A stretch of 64,000 nt of DNA from Limnomonas spitsbergensis (lineage: Eukaryota; Chlorophyta; Chlorophyceae; Chlamydomonadales). Each line of letters starts with the position of its first letter. Positions within the stretch are counted from its first letter, which is position 1. Location of the stretch: assembly GCA_037349105.1 (NCBI GenBank), contig JAYJMM010000116.1, positions 5,270,001-5,334,000 on the forward strand. Direction: 5' to 3'. Made by a program: the position numbers and the translations under genes. The notes beneath the pieces were generated by a model. The model made no database searches and was not told where the DNA came from. It saw only the letters and a list, made by a program, of their open reading frames with translations. Of this stretch, positions 27,366 through 38,096 are shown one piece after another.

Positions 27366-30300
27366 GTGGAGCTCATGAACTCTTCCATGGCCGTGCTAGG
27401 TCTGATGTGACCTTTAATGGCCGCAGCCAGGAGCCCCGCTGTGACAGCGTCCATGGGAAAGACCAACCTTGCTACTGCCTGCATTGCTGCCTGTCTGTCA
27501 ACACAGATGACTTCCCCCCGCGGTACGCACCAATGGTTTTGCAACCTGCACAGGCCGTCCGCGCCCGCGCCGGGAAGGGTGATCATGGCCGCGGTGGCGG
27601 CTACCTCTGGCATGTCTGTACCTGCCGGGTACCACTGCACGAAGCAATGCCTAGGCCAGGGCTCGCCAGGCCCTGGGCCCGGTGCGTCGAGGTCCTCTGC
27701 GTCTTCTACTGCGCTGAGGTTGCTGTCTCCCCAGTGGTCTGGGTTCTGCGGCTCCTCTGGTTCCCACCACTGCTCTCTTTCGCTGGGTACTTCCTCCTGC
27801 ATCCATGTCCTTTCTGTTGGTCCGTGCTCTGTCCTACAGCTGCGGTGCCCGCTGCCTGCGGCTGGGGGCCGGCTGGTGACGCCCCCTGTGGCCCCATGGG
27901 CCTGCAGCATGGAGCTGCTACCGCCTCCTTCCGCGGAAGCTGCTGGCCTTGGGCCTGCGGCGGGTGCCCCTGCTTCCGGGGTACCTGGGCACAACACGTC
28001 GGGGGGGTCGTAAATGCCCTGGGAAAGGTCGTCTGACTCCCCCTCCTGCCCTGAGGCCTCCCCTGATATCTCAGGGTCCTGTCTGTGGGCGCTGCCCTCT
28101 GAATCGCTGTTGCCCTGGTCTTCCCTGGCCCTGAGCGTGACTAGGAAATTTGCGAGCAAGGCGAGCCACCCCTCTTGAGGGGCTGGTGCTCCCATGCGTC
28201 GCAGGTAGTCCAGGAGTTCTAGGGCATGGGCTGTGCTCTTAGGGGCGTCTGCGGGCATGGTCAAGAGGCCATTGGTGGCAATTGCTTCCACGGCCACCCG
28301 CCAATGATGGATTTGCCGGGGCACCTCTCCGTTCCGTGCCTCCGTGGCTATCCCCTCTGGGTCTAACCCTGGCTCAGGCTCACGTCCTTCATGAAGGCCC
28401 AATGGTTGCCTTGCCTGCTCTTCCTGCCCTTCTAGGTATGCGTCATCCCACTCCTGTTCAAACCAGGTGTCTGGTTCGTCGAACCCTGGGTCGTGCCCCC
28501 TGGGGATGGTGGCGAAGCACCCATGGGCCCCTTTGCCCGCCCACCTGGGTCCCTCCGGTGGTCCTGGCAGGAAGTTGGCGGGCGGGGCGCCTGCCTGCCT
28601 GGCTGCCCATACCTCGAATGGCTCGTCCTTGGCTGCCTCGAACAGGTCGCGGAGGCGTTCGCGCTGCTGGCTGCCGCTGGGGGGTTCCTCCTGCCTGAAG
28701 CGACTGTGTCCCGGGTTGTCCTGGGCTGGTGCTCGGCCCTCGCCCCCGCCGCTGGGCCTCTGGGCCTGCGTCTGGTTGCATTCGAAGGCGAAGTGGCCGC
28801 TACCTCCGCACTTGTAGCATGCTTCCTTCTGGGTAGGGGGTGCTCTGCCGGTCCTGCCCCGGGCAGAGTCCTCCAGCGGTGCCCACCTGACCATCCTGTT
28901 CTCCCCTGGCTCCTCGGCTGTCGAACGCCTACCGGGGCTGTGGGCCTGGCGTTGCCTAATGGGGCTTCTGGCTCTGCCCTGCGGCCAACGCTCGCCGCGG
29001 GGGCTGCGTGGCGCCTCCCCTTCCCAGCGCCTGCCGCTCCCGCCCTCGGGTTCTCTGCTGCCGTGGTTGGGTGGGTTCCCTGGGGTAACGGGACTGCGGC
29101 TGCGGGTTCTTCTGTTCCTGCTCCCGCCGTCTGGGCTGAGGGCCTCCCTGCCCCTGGGCCGCTGGTTGCCACCGCTGGTGCCCTGCGGGGGTGGAGGTGG
29201 CCTTCTGTTCGGTGACCTCGCCCGAGGCTGCTGTGCGCCGTTCCTTCTCTCTGTCGGTTCCCCCGGCCAGCGTCCGTCCTGGTGCTGCTCGGTGCTTGGA
29301 GCCCGCCGCTCCCTGCTGTGGCTACTGCGCCGTGGGCTCCTTTCCCTTGGCTGACGCTCTGCGGCGCTGGCGCTCCTGGGCGCCCTGCCGCTGTCGGGGT
29401 TGCGGCTTGGGCCGCTGCCTGACTCCCTTGCCCGTGGAGAGGGGGTGCGGCTGGCCCTTGCCTTGGGGTGATTGCTCTGCTTGGGCTGGGCTCTATTGTC
29501 CCGTAGAGACTGCAACAGGTCCTCCGGGTAGTCCCCTAGGCCAGGGTCGTCGAGCTCACTCAGGACCTCCTGCACCTCAGTGGGCTTACCCCTGGGCGTT
29601 CCTTCTTGGCCGTCCTGTCCTCCTCCCCTGGCTTCCTTGCTTGGTGCCGCGCCCTGCTGCGGGGGCTCGACAGTCGTGTCTGCCGTAGGCTGCTGCTGCC
29701 TGGCCTCCCTGGCCCCGCTGCAGGCCTCCCGCTGGGCTCCACAGGGGCGTTGGGGGCCCGGCTCAGGGGCTGCTTCTGTGCCCTTGTACTCCTCCTTGTA
29801 CCTCCTTTTGAGCTCATTCACCTCTATGATCCACTTGGCGCATTCGCCCTTCCACCGGGCCATCTCCCTGTCTGAAGCGCCGTCCGCCATTGCCCGGGCC
29901 TGCTCCATCTTGAAGGAATAGATGTCTGCCTCCCTGCTGGCGATTCTCTGCCTGGCTGCGGTCCGGATGGCCCTGTTCAGGACCTGGACCTGGGCCTCCA
30001 GGCTGCTGACGACGGCTGCCCTGGGAGCGTCCCTGTCTGCCTGCAGCTCAGACTCTGATTCAGTGGTTCCCTCATCGCTGGGGCTGGTGTCCTGAGTGTG
30101 CGCAGCTGGAGAGCCTGGCTGGCAGCTGCCTCTGCTGTACGTGTCTACTCCCCGGCCCGGCTCGTTCTCCAGGAGCTCCCCTAGCCGCCGCTCGCATTCC
30201 TGGTCCGTATGCGATCTGCGCATGTCGCAATACGCGCAGGGGCCGTCCCTGTTGCGCAGGGCATTCCTGACCTCCTGTCGGACGGTGTGCTCCTGCTCCA

Positions 30301-33300
30301 TGGCTAGCCTCGCCTTGTCCCGCGCTGCTACGGGAGGGTCCACGGCTTTGCCGTCCTTGTCCCGCGCTGCTACTGAGGGGCCCACGGCTTCGCCGCCCTT
30401 GTCTCCGCTGATGGGCCGGCTCCCGGTACCCCTGGTACCGTCCGGGTCCGCCGGCGCTGCGTGAGCCTGGGTACGGGCTACTGGGTCTGCCTCTGGCGCT
30501 GCAGCAGGGTTGGTTCCCTGTTGCCCTGCTTGCTGGCGCGCTGCCTCAGTACCTGCGCCACGGGCCCCTTTGGCCTTGGCCGGCTTGGCCCCTTCTGGTG
30601 CTGCCGCAGGTGCCTCTGCCGCGGGCAGACGGGTGACACGGTTTGCGGCGACTGTAGTTTGCGTCGCAGGGCCGCCTCCTGTACCTGTCACCATGGCACA
30701 TTGTGGGGTTAAGTCTGGGTTCATCTCGCCCCAATCTGCCGGCCACTCCTCAGGCACCCAGGCAGGGTCGTCCAAACCGGCCCAGGTTGCCGCGGCCGCC
30801 TGGTGGGATCCTGCTGGTGATATCAGTTCTAGCGGCAGGGTGAGCCCATTGGCTCCCCCCTGAGGGAACAGGGTGAGGCGCCCTGCGGCTTCTAGGACTC
30901 CCCCATACTTGAGGAATTCGGGGTTCCCTACCAGGTGCTCATACGCGTCAGGAGGCGTCTTGACCACCCTGACCGTTGCTTTCTCCACGATCGCATTCGG
31001 GCTTCCATACCCGTACACGACGTAGATGAACAGAATCCCGTATAGGTCTGCTCCTGCATTATCGGTTGTCCTGATCTTTTCATCCGTCCGTACCAGCTTG
31101 GCCCCCATGGCTACCAGCTGTTCTGCTATGTTGACGGTGATGACATGGCATGAACATGCCGTGTCCATTAGTGCCTTCTGGGCCACCAGCACCTTCCCTT
31201 TCACCATGAGGCCTACGCACTGGCTGTAATCTCGCCTGTCGTTTGTGAAGTATTGCAGCCTCGGGCTGATGGTGATCTTACGACCCTGACCTATCCAGCC
31301 CGGCTCACCACGGACCGGCGTGACTCCCATGGGCATGGTGGTGTGCGCCAGCGCTGTAAGTCGCTCGTTGATGTAGCCCACCTGCGCACGGACATCGCAC
31401 AGGCCGTCAGCTAGGCGCCTAAGAGCAAGCCTTTTCTCTCCCTTCCTGGAAGGGTGTTCAATAACCAATGGCTCTTCCTCCTCCTCACTGCTAGAGGAGG
31501 GTCTAAAGGACCGTGGCCTGGCGTTGTGGGCTGCCTGCTTGTACTCTCCAGGCTTGGGTGCCAGCCCAACCTGAGTCAGTAGGGCCACGGACTCGCTGAG
31601 CATTTCGGCCACCGTTTGGTGCCACCCATCCGGCTCAGCGAGCTCGGAGGGGCCAGAAAGGTGAGACAGATGAGCTGACTGCTGGCCATGCCCCGCCTGC
31701 CCCTGCGGCTGCCTCTGGGCCGGCCTGCCTCCTTGGTTCCTGTCGTAGGTCCTGTTGGCGGGTGGCCCCTGCGGTCTTGGAGGCGGCGGGTACTGCTGTT
31801 GAGGCGGCCGCGCCTGCCCCGTGGTGATGTCAGTGGCCAGGGGAGCAGGGCGGCGTTCGTCTCTAGCCCTGGGAGTCCTGCAGTCCCTTGCCAGGTGGTC
31901 CAGGCTGCCGCATTGGAAGCAGGCTTTGGGGGCGCCCCCAGTGCTGTGGGTGCTGGTTGTCAAGGCTGTGGCTTGGTCGGCCCACGTGACGCCCTTGGCT
32001 CTGCTTTCCTGCCTGGCAGGCTGGCTGCTGTTCTGGTATGGCGCAACTCCTGGTCCATCCCCTCTGGGCCTGGCTTCCCACTGGCTGGGCCGATCTCGTC
32101 TACCGCGTCCCGCCTGTTGCTCCCCCTGGCTCCTCTGCTGATGGTCTCCTGGCCCTTGCCTGGTGTCCATGGCAGCTAGGTCCCCCAATTCCAGGGCGAA
32201 CCTCTCCCACAGCAGCACCTGCTGCGTCAGGACCTCTACCTGGGCCTCGTCTGTCATGTGTAGGTAACCTGGCACGGTCATGATAAAAGCTGTCAGCTTC
32301 ACTCTGACTGCCCCTGGCAGCCCTTCGTAGAACATGTGGGCCACCGAATGCCGCCTGCCGAAGTGGTCCACTGCGTCTCTGGAGATTTGCAACAGTTCTG
32401 CTGTAGACATGACTCGGAAGGCGAATGCCTCCACTGTCTCCTCTGGCTTGACGCCTGGGTCCAAGGTGGTCTTGACCCCCAGCTTCAGGCCGGTGATTGC
32501 GGCCCTCTCATCTGAAGTTGGCTTGCCCACCTCCCTTTGGACCACCCTGATCCACAGGGTTAGCAAGGATACCTCACAGGTCGGCTCCTCCACTGGGGTT
32601 CTCCATGCTTCCCGGATCCGCTCGACCTCCCTAGAAGCTTTGTCTCCTTGGGGTGCTGATCTTATGGCGACCACCAGTGGGCCCACGCAGGCCGGCTTGG
32701 CTGTCCACATGCCCACCAAGGAGCGGACCAACAGGGCCATGGCTGAAGGAGACTGGCAAGACCCTGCAATCTCACCAGCCACCACAGCCAGGGCTGGCGG
32801 CTCGTCCGATAAAGCCAGGCGGTTGTGCGAGCCCCAAGAGCTGCAGGCCTGGCAGTATTGCCTGGCTGCGACTGCCCCCGGGTGGGACATGTCCAGCAGT
32901 GGCACGTTGCCCTGAATGTTGGGGATCTTGGTGAACCGCGTTCCCCCAGCCAACTGCAGGATCATCTGTTGTTGCAGCCGTATGTTTGTCTCCGCCTGCT
33001 CTTGGGCTATCCTTTCCCTTCTGCGCCTCGCAGATTCCCTGCTGGAGCCTGGGCCGTGCCCCTCTGTATCCTCCGAGCCTGACATGCTGGGGTCCGAGCC
33101 AGATCCGCCGCCGCCGTTCCTGGTTGGGCTCTGCCTGCGCCGATCCCGCTGGTCTCTGCGGTCTGCGCTCAGGTGGGATTGCCTTCTACCGGATGGCCTA
33201 CTGCCCTCCGAAGGCTGCCTTGCCGGGTCTTGGCTCCTACCCCCTTCTGACTCTGCCTGCCTGCTGGGCTGGTAGCTGCTATGCCTGCTGGGCTGCGTTC

Positions 33301-35182
33301 CACCTGTGTACTCCCTTGCCTCGGAAGCTGACAGGCAGTCGTCCCTGCTTTCCTGTCTTTGCTGGTAGTCTCCCCCCGTGGGGCCTGCCGGGTTGATTTC
33401 CTGAACGACCCTCCTTCCTTGGCTGGGGCCTTGGCTCCTCTCCGGCCTGCCTTGTGCCTGTGCTGCTTGTCCTCGCAGGAACTCAGCAATGTGGTCCACC
33501 TCGCTTTCTTGGCCGCCGTGCTGATCTACGAAGCGCAACAAGTCGTGAGATTCTTGCCTGCTGGCCCTCCTTGGCGCTGGGTCCTGCTGGAAGCTGGTTG
33601 CCCTGGGCTGTTCGCTGGCCGCTGGGCTGCTGGGTCTGGGTCTGCGCTCTACGTCTAGCCGCTGGTTTCGGAGGCTGGGCTCACTGCTGGCTTCCAGGCT
33701 CTCCCATCTGGCCTGTCTTGCAGCAGGAATGGTCCCTTCCGTCTGCTGCTGCCATTGCACCTCCCTGCGGTCGTCTTGCTGTAGCCTGGATGCCTCGAAC
33801 CCTTCCCACTCCTCGAGCTCCTCTTGCTCTGATTCGGGCTCCTCCAGATCCCCTGCTGTGCCGTTGCACCACCCGTCGGCAAAGGCCTTGACAGCCAGAG
33901 CCGCCTCTGGCCCTGCTGCTCCTCTGGACACTCTGCGCAGGGCCGCCAGCAGCGTTGCTCGGTCCTGTCCCGTGTGCGGGATGCCCATAAGGGCCTTTGT
34001 TGCCCATTCCGCCAGGTGGTGGCTTTGGAACTCCTTGATAGCCCGGGTCTGATCGCTGAGGTGGACGAAACACTTGGAGCACACCTGCTGCCATAGCCGC
34101 CCTGCCCATTGCAGGATGTCTGCCCATCCAATGGGCTGGAGTCCTGGTGGCTCTACTGCACCCGGCTGGCTTATGCTCCTTGCGCGTTCTCCCACTGCCG
34201 GGCGCCGCTCTCCTGGGATGGGCGTCCACTCTGGATTGCTGAAATATCCGTAAAGGCTGTGGGCCTGGCCGCTGTCCACCTTTTCCCTGCTGCTGCCCTC
34301 TGCCACGGCCTCCTGGCTTGGCCTGTTTGCACTGGCTGGGAACCTGGACTGGGGTGTGCCGTATGTTGATGCCTCTGTTGCTTCCTCTGCCGGGATACGA
34401 GGCGGCCTTGCCTGTTTCACCCTGTGCAGGTCTGGCCTGGGCGGGATTCCCGTTGGCGCCTGCATTCTTCCGTGCTGATCTGGCGGCACTACCTTGGCGT
34501 GTGGATCAGCCTGCGGCTGCCATATTCTGGTAGCCTGCGTTGTCGTGGCTTGTGTGTCGCTGTATTTCTGCAGCTCCCGCGGCCTCCCTGTTGTTTCCGC
34601 TGACTCCCCTTGGGACTGCTGTTCGCTGGATCTCGTCCGCTCCATCCTGACCATTGTTGACTGGACCATCCCCTTGACCACTGTGGGTTCAAGCTGGGGC
34701 TCCTGGTCTGGTCTGGGCTCAGCCTCGCCTCCTTCCCTTTCTGCCTCCGCAGGCAGGTCATCCGGAGGTCGCGCTGGCCCGCCACCCTCTCCTACACCAC
34801 CGGTCTGAGACCTCACAGTGGGTGGCTCTGAGGTCGGATCCAGGGACTCATCGTCGGGAACCGGCCATTGCTCGTCCTCCTGGCTTGGGCCAGGGGGGAT
34901 GCGCGCTATGCCGCCTCGTCCGATACCCCTGCGCGTCACTTGAACTTGCACCATCCCCTCATCCAAGGCTAGGGTGCTGTCGGCCCCTTGGACCTTGTTT
35001 TCCATTATGCCTGCATATTCACCATCTGACAACCCAATGGCAATTAGCCTAGCTTCCTCTGCTACGGCTGCATTGATGGGTGTCATGGGGTCACTGCCTG
35101 GTTCCATTCCTCTCACTCGTGCACTGCGTCTTGCAGCCTCTGGATGCAGGTGACGATCATGATCTACCACTGCGTCCTGCAT
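27206..35182 (-). CDS. Element B Gag-protease frame, ending early by frameshift
   Basis: ATG at 35182; 2658 codons. It contains the capsid-like region, CCHC knuckle CFQCGSLDHLARDC (31880-31924), aspartic protease with LMDTACSCHVI (near 31160), knuckle CAYCDMRRSHTDQEC (30198-30243), a long RS/RP-rich tract (about 29480-28860) and knuckle CYKCGGSGHFAFEC (28778-28822). Similarity to A runs to about 27350 and then passes into the Pol frame. The last 48 or so codons of this frame have no counterpart in A. The overlap with the Pol frame is 160 bases, but the switch point lacks an obvious slippery heptamer. Confidence 0.85.
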   Translation of the reverse strand: MQDAVVDHDRHLHPEAARRSARVRGMEPGSDPMTPINAAVAEEARLIAIGLSDGEYAGIMENKVQGADSTLALDEGMVQVQVTRRGIGRGGIARIPPGPSQEDEQWPVPDDESLDPTSEPPTVRSQTGGVGEGGGPARPPDDLPAEAEREGGEAEPRPDQEPQLEPTVVKGMVQSTMVRMERTRSSEQQSQGESAETTGRPRELQKYSDTQATTTQATRIWQPQADPHAKVVPPDQHGRMQAPTGIPPRPDLHRVKQARPPRIPAEEATEASTYGTPQSRFPASANRPSQEAVAEGSSREKVDSGQAHSLYGYFSNPEWTPIPGERRPAVGERARSISQPGAVEPPGLQPIGWADILQWAGRLWQQVCSKCFVHLSDQTRAIKEFQSHHLAEWATKALMGIPHTGQDRATLLAALRRVSRGAAGPEAALAVKAFADGWCNGTAGDLEEPESEQEELEEWEGFEASRLQQDDRREVQWQQQTEGTIPAARQARWESLEASSEPSLRNQRLDVERRPRPSSPAASEQPRATSFQQDPAPRRASRQESHDLLRFVDQHGGQESEVDHIAEFLRGQAAQAQGRPERSQGPSQGRRVVQEINPAGPTGGDYQQRQESRDDCLSASEAREYTGGTQPSRHSSYQPSRQAESEGGRSQDPARQPSEGSRPSGRRQSHLSADRRDQRDRRRQSPTRNGGGGSGSDPSMSGSEDTEGHGPGSSRESARRRRERIAQEQAETNIRLQQQMILQLAGGTRFTKIPNIQGNVPLLDMSHPGAVAARQYCQACSSWGSHNRLALSDEPPALAVVAGEIAGSCQSPSAMALLVRSLVGMWTAKPACVGPLVVAIRSAPQGDKASREVERIREAWRTPVEEPTCEVSLLTLWIRVVQREVGKPTSDERAAITGLKLGVKTTLDPGVKPEETVEAFAFRVMSTAELLQISRDAVDHFGRRHSVAHMFYEGLPGAVRVKLTAFIMTVPGYLHMTDEAQVEVLTQQVLLWERFALELGDLAAMDTRQGPGDHQQRSQGEQQAGRGRRDRPSQWEARPRGDGPGVAPYQNSSQPARQESRAKGVTWADQATALTTSTHSTGGAPKACFQCGSLDHLARDCRTPRARDERRPAPLATDITTGQARPPQQQYPPPPRPQGPPANRTYDRNQGGRPAQRQPQGQAGHGQQSAHLSHLSGPSELAEPDGWHQTVAEMLSESVALLTQVGLAPKPGEYKQAAHNARPRSFRPSSSSEEEEEPLVIEHPSRKGEKRLALRRLADGLCDVRAQVGYINERLTALAHTTMPMGVTPVRGEPGWIGQGRKITISPRLQYFTNDRRDYSQCVGLMVKGKVLVAQKALMDTACSCHVITVNIAEQLVAMGAKLVRTDEKIRTTDNAGADLYGILFIYVVYGYGSPNAIVEKATVRVVKTPPDAYEHLVGNPEFLKYGGVLEAAGRLTLFPQGGANGLTLPLELISPAGSHQAAAATWAGLDDPAWVPEEWPADWGEMNPDLTPQCAMVTGTGGGPATQTTVAANRVTRLPAAEAPAAAPEGAKPAKAKGARGAGTEAARQQAGQQGTNPAAAPEADPVARTQAHAAPADPDGTRGTGSRPISGDKGGEAVGPSVAARDKDGKAVDPPVAARDKARLAMEQEHTVRQEVRNALRNRDGPCAYCDMRRSHTDQECERRLGELLENEPGRGVDTYSRGSCQPGSPAAHTQDTSPSDEGTTESESELQADRDAPRAAVVSSLEAQVQVLNRAIRTAARQRIASREADIYSFKMEQARAMADGASDREMARWKGECAKWIIEVNELKRRYKEEYKGTEAAPEPGPQRPCGAQREACSGAREARQQQPTADTTVEPPQQGAAPSKEARGGGQDGQEGTPRGKPTEVQEVLSELDDPGLGDYPEDLLQSLRDNRAQPKQSNHPKARASRTPSPRARESGSGPSRNPDSGRAPRSASAAERQPRERSPRRSSHSRERRAPSTEQHQDGRWPGEPTERRNGAQQPRARSPNRRPPPPPQGTSGGNQRPRGREALSPDGGSRNRRTRSRSPVTPGNPPNHGSREPEGGSGRRWEGEAPRSPRGERWPQGRARSPIRQRQAHSPGRRSTAEEPGENRMVRWAPLEDSARGRTGRAPPTQKEACYKCGGSGHFAFECNQTQAQRPSGGGEGRAPAQDNPGHSRFRQEEPPSGSQQRERLRDLFEAAKDEPFEVWAARQAGAPPANFLPGPPEGPRWAGKGAHGCFATIPRGHDPGFDEPDTWFEQEWDDAYLEGQEEQARQPLGLHEGREPEPGLDPEGIATEARNGEVPRQIHHWRVAVEAIATNGLLTMPADAPKSTAHALELLDYLRRMGAPAPQEGWLALLANFLVTLRAREDQGNSDSEGSAHRQDPEISGEASGQEGESDDLSQGIYDPPDVLCPGTPEAGAPAAGPRPAASAEGGGSSSMLQAHGATGGVTSRPPAAGSGHRSCRTEHGPTERTWMQEEVPSEREQWWEPEEPQNPDHWGDSNLSAVEDAEDLDAPGPGPGEPWPRHCFVQWYPAGTDMPEVAATAAMITLPGAGADGLCRLQNHWCVPRGEVICVDRQAAMQAVARLVFPMDAVTAGLLAAAIKGHIRPSTAMEEFMSSTWPTPLYPTASANSWAASSRRGLPLQRSRSGPARRYQTRHGHTACGSTPTTGS

Positions 35183-36136
35183 TGTACTATTGCTGGGTGC
35201 TGAGCAGCCGTGCCGGCTCGCTGTGTGGGCTCACAGCAGCAGGTCACTGGCTCAAAGCTTGCTTCCGTTCTCCTCTACCTTCTGCAGGCTGGTTAGGCGT
35301 TGCTAGACAGGCCAAGCACGGGTAAATTTTTTAAACTGGTTATGGCGGGTTTTTTCACCTTCTGGGCTGCTGTCTCAGCTATCTTGCCGGTCTCGTCCGC
35401 TATTCCTCCGCTTCCTCCTCAATCTCTGCAGGTCCCGCTCGGGCTGCAATCTGCAGCTTCGGATATTCCTGCACACAGTCTTGGGTTGCCTGCTTTTAAA
35501 CTCGGATCCCAGATCCTTGCTCACTTCTGTCAACACGCAGGCTGTGCACTCTACCACGGATGCGGGCCACGTGCACAGGCAATATCAGCTGGGTTTATAA
35601 CTCCACAGCCTGATCTTCAAGCTACGTCTGCTTCTGGGTTGCCACGCCCAGCGCAAGCAGGGATTGACTTGGGTTCTATGGAGAATCCTCTGCTAAGTGA
35701 TTTCGAGCTGTCCAAGGTAGATCACTGCCTTCAAAAAGAAATTCAAGTTCACAGCACATGCACCTTTAGCAGGATTCGCTGGATCAAGCTGATCAGGCTT
35801 AGACCCACTTCGTCCTTTTAAGTGGACACGCGATGGTTGCTTCGGGTCCGTGGTGGACTTCTTCCCCACTGAGTGGCGGACACCTACGGGCGGACTCAGC
35901 GTCTACACGCTGGCCGCGAATGCGCGGCGCGTTAAGCTGTGGCTGGAACTTCTAGATGACAGGCGTGGAGCTGGTCGCTTGTAGAGCTGCGACTAAAGGC
36001 CTGTCGGGTCGCGAACCCTGCAGGTCGTTATGAGTCACTTACCGCGTGTAGCGGGCGAAACCGTAGCCGTAGACTGCGGACGATGTAGTCCTAGGCAGGG
36101 CTGGGCTTCGGGTTAGGTGTTCTCGTGCTTGCTAGA
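35183..36136 (-). other. Element B 5' leader
   Basis: 954 bases between the 5' LTR and the ATG. It carries the splice-donor-like site at 36037-36043, one inverted-repeat arm at 35806-35827 and the TATA-like conserved stretch near 35580-35625. Only parts are alignable with the A leader, which makes the conserved short sites stand out. Confidence 0.55.
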
Positions 36137-36267
36137 TGGCGGGGTCGCTGTTCTAGGCTTGACTGGCTTAGTGGTACTGGCTTTGATGCACTTCACTGGG
36201 TAGGTCTCCGAGATCTAGCCGGTGCTGGTTACAAATAGAGGCCTGTCCACTTAAAAGGAACGAAGTG
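35806..36267. repeat. Long-range inverted repeat linking leader and LTR of element B
   Basis: Arms at 35806-35827 and 36245-36267 pair over about 22 bp with a single 1-base bulge. Position relative to the LTR is the same as in A. The inner part of the stem has a different sequence from A, yet pairing is kept. Confidence 0.75.
36037..36043 (-). promoter_or_regulatory. Conserved splice-donor-like site in leader of element B
   Basis: Minus strand CGCG|GTAAGTG, identical to the site in the A leader. CTGCTCAG just upstream of the ATG at 35182 is a possible acceptor. Splicing would separate a translated mRNA from the full-length genomic RNA. Confidence 0.45.
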
Positions 36268-36470
36268 AACGTCAAGCATGCAAGCCGGGATTCAAAGGTC
36301 CCGGCAAGCCCTATGCACTGAGTACGGGAAACCCTGCCTCAGACCTTCCCGAAAGTGGGAAGCTGGGCTCCTAACCCTAAAAAGGGGCTCCGCAGGGAAG
36401 CTGCGGAGTCTACGGGGACGCGTCAGCGGTCCCTACGGTTTTGGCACGTATACTGCATTATACCGTGACA
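36137..36470 (-). repeat. 5' LTR of element B (right copy)
   Basis: 334 bp, identical by eye to the left copy. It holds the stem-loop at 36388-36408 and one arm of the long-range inverted repeat at 36245-36267. The sequence next to it on the leader side (minus strand TCTAGCAAGCACG) does not begin with TGG as most tRNA primer sites do, so the priming mechanism is unclear. Confidence 0.88.
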
Positions 36471-37052
36471 TAGCAACTCGAAACTTGCCATGCGCGCAAT
36501 GCAAGGCAATGCATGATTACAATGTTTTCAACGCATTTCCTGAGGAATATGCTTGGTCATATGGGGCTGAGGTTAAAAATCAAATACCGTAGTCTGACAT
36601 GAAAAAGAGCCCTGACTGGGTCCGACTGCTGAGGGTCTTCGAGAGGGAACAGCCACTTCTTGATTTACCAAACAACAGCAGGGAGGATTGATAAAAGCAT
36701 CCCCACGTCAGTGGAGTCTCTTAAATACCATGCCATTAATAGTTCACCAGGGCACAGTACATGGCTCAGGCGTTCGAGCTTGACTGCATGTTACTAAAAA
36801 TTAAAGTGCGACACTCGAAAATAAGTACCGGTATGTTTCTATTCAAGCAAAAAAGAAACGCCAGCCTTTGAATCATCAGCAGCCTGACATGACATAAGGG
36901 GAAAGAGCGTACTGGTATTATTCAAATAAAATCGCAATGTTCATCAAAAGGGTATGGGATGCACAAATTGTACTAGCAGCATCATGTTCTAGCTATCATG
37001 ACTCTGGACAAGCTACTGGGCAGGTCCTCATGGGAGCAAAGGCATCTTAAGC
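36471..37052. other. Intergenic, flank of element B and 3' side of the UBTD-like gene
   Basis: No gene or strong repeat seen. It starts directly at the end of the B LTR and runs to the stop codon of the UBTD-like gene, so it should contain that gene's 3' untranslated region. Confidence 0.5.
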
Positions 37053-38096
37053 TTACACTGCCACGTTGCTTGGCAGACTCAGCACATACTTTGGAAGCTC
37101 ATACTTGGCGCCTGCATATGCAAACATACATCAATGTTAGAAATGGTGGAACCAGGCATCCTCAATTCCTCAGGTTTCAACAGGTCGGCAGTAAGAGAGC
37201 ATGGCAGACGCTCAAGCATACATGGTATATGTGCGTTGGTATATGTGCATTGATCTTTCACTAGTCACATGGGATGATCCAGTATTAAAAATCTCACCGC
37301 GTTCATCGTAGCAGATTGTCATGTCGGATGCTGCAACAATGATGCCCGCAGACTCGATGATGAGCTTTACTGTCTCCATGTCTTCAGTTTCACAAATACC
37401 TTTTAACGCATCCCAGATTTCTGAAGACACCATAAACCATATCAAATTGTAATATGCACAGAGTTGACATATCATGAGTCACGACACCATCAAATCCCCA
37501 CACATACTGCTAACCGCATGGCAGGTGTGAAGGTTCTCTGTCTTTTCAGTACCATCAATTCAGCATGTATATTCCTGCATATTCCTTCTGCTTGCACTTT
37601 GTATGCATTCCAGACCAGGTGGCCTGCCAACACGCATTGACCTATCATGAGCTTGTGCCGTAACTGCACCCACACCCACAGGGCCATGCGGTGGGTGAGT
37701 GGGTCACATTTAAATCTGACTTCAGCAAGGGCGAGTAATCATCATGAGTGCACGACGACGTCACTGCACCCGCATCTACTGGGATAGGCTTGGGGTTCCC
37801 CATGCTCACCTCGGCTACCTCCGTAGTGGGGTTGTGTATCCCAGAACACTTCTCGCTTGCCCTGTACAAGATGCATGCATGCTGGTCGTCGTCAGTCCTG
37901 ACTACTGGGCCAAGAGGCTGGCAGGGAGCCACACCTTGATATCTTCCACGGTCATGTGTTCCTCTGTCTTCCAAATCGGTTTGCCAAAAGTTTTTGTTCG
38001 CTTGTCAGCGTTTTTACCCCGACGTTTGTCTCCAGGAATCACGTCGTCCGCGAAATTCTCCTCGGCCGCATCCTCCTTGCTACTGAGGCAACCCAT
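37053..38096 (-). CDS. UBTD-like (DC-UbP N-terminal domain) protein, short plant-type form
   Basis: Four exons: 37935-38096, 37810-37861, 37298-37420 and 37053-37111, all with GT-AG borders and matching phases, giving 131 residues. It starts MGCLSSKE, a strong N-myristoylation signal with an adjacent Cys. The core has GKPIWKTEEHMT, FWDTQPHYGGS, EIWDALKG, then ICYDERG and AKYELPKYVLS, the pattern of the N-terminal domain of UBTD1/UBTD2. The protein stops after this domain, so the ubiquitin-like domain of the animal proteins is absent; short forms of this kind also occur in land plants. In animals the family binds ubiquitin-conjugating enzymes; the algal role is unknown. It is transcribed away from the TPR gene, with 462 bp between the start codons. 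Confidence 0.85.

Larger units (their letters stand above)
17140..36470 (-). mobile_element. Element B: complete 19.3-kb Ty3/gypsy-type retrotransposon with DNA methyltransferase
   Basis: Bounded by identical 334-bp LTRs beginning TG and ending CA (17140-17473 and 36137-36470). In minus-strand order: 5' LTR, leader of 954 bases, Gag-protease frame (35182 to 27206), Pol frame (to 18696), 1.2-kb 3' region with a tandem repeat, 3' LTR. The bases next to the ends are taga on the left and tagc on the right, which could be an imperfect 4-bp target duplication. The domain layout matches A plus an extra zinc module. The identical LTRs argue for recent insertion, but the coding region is split by a frameshift. 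Confidence 0.9.
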
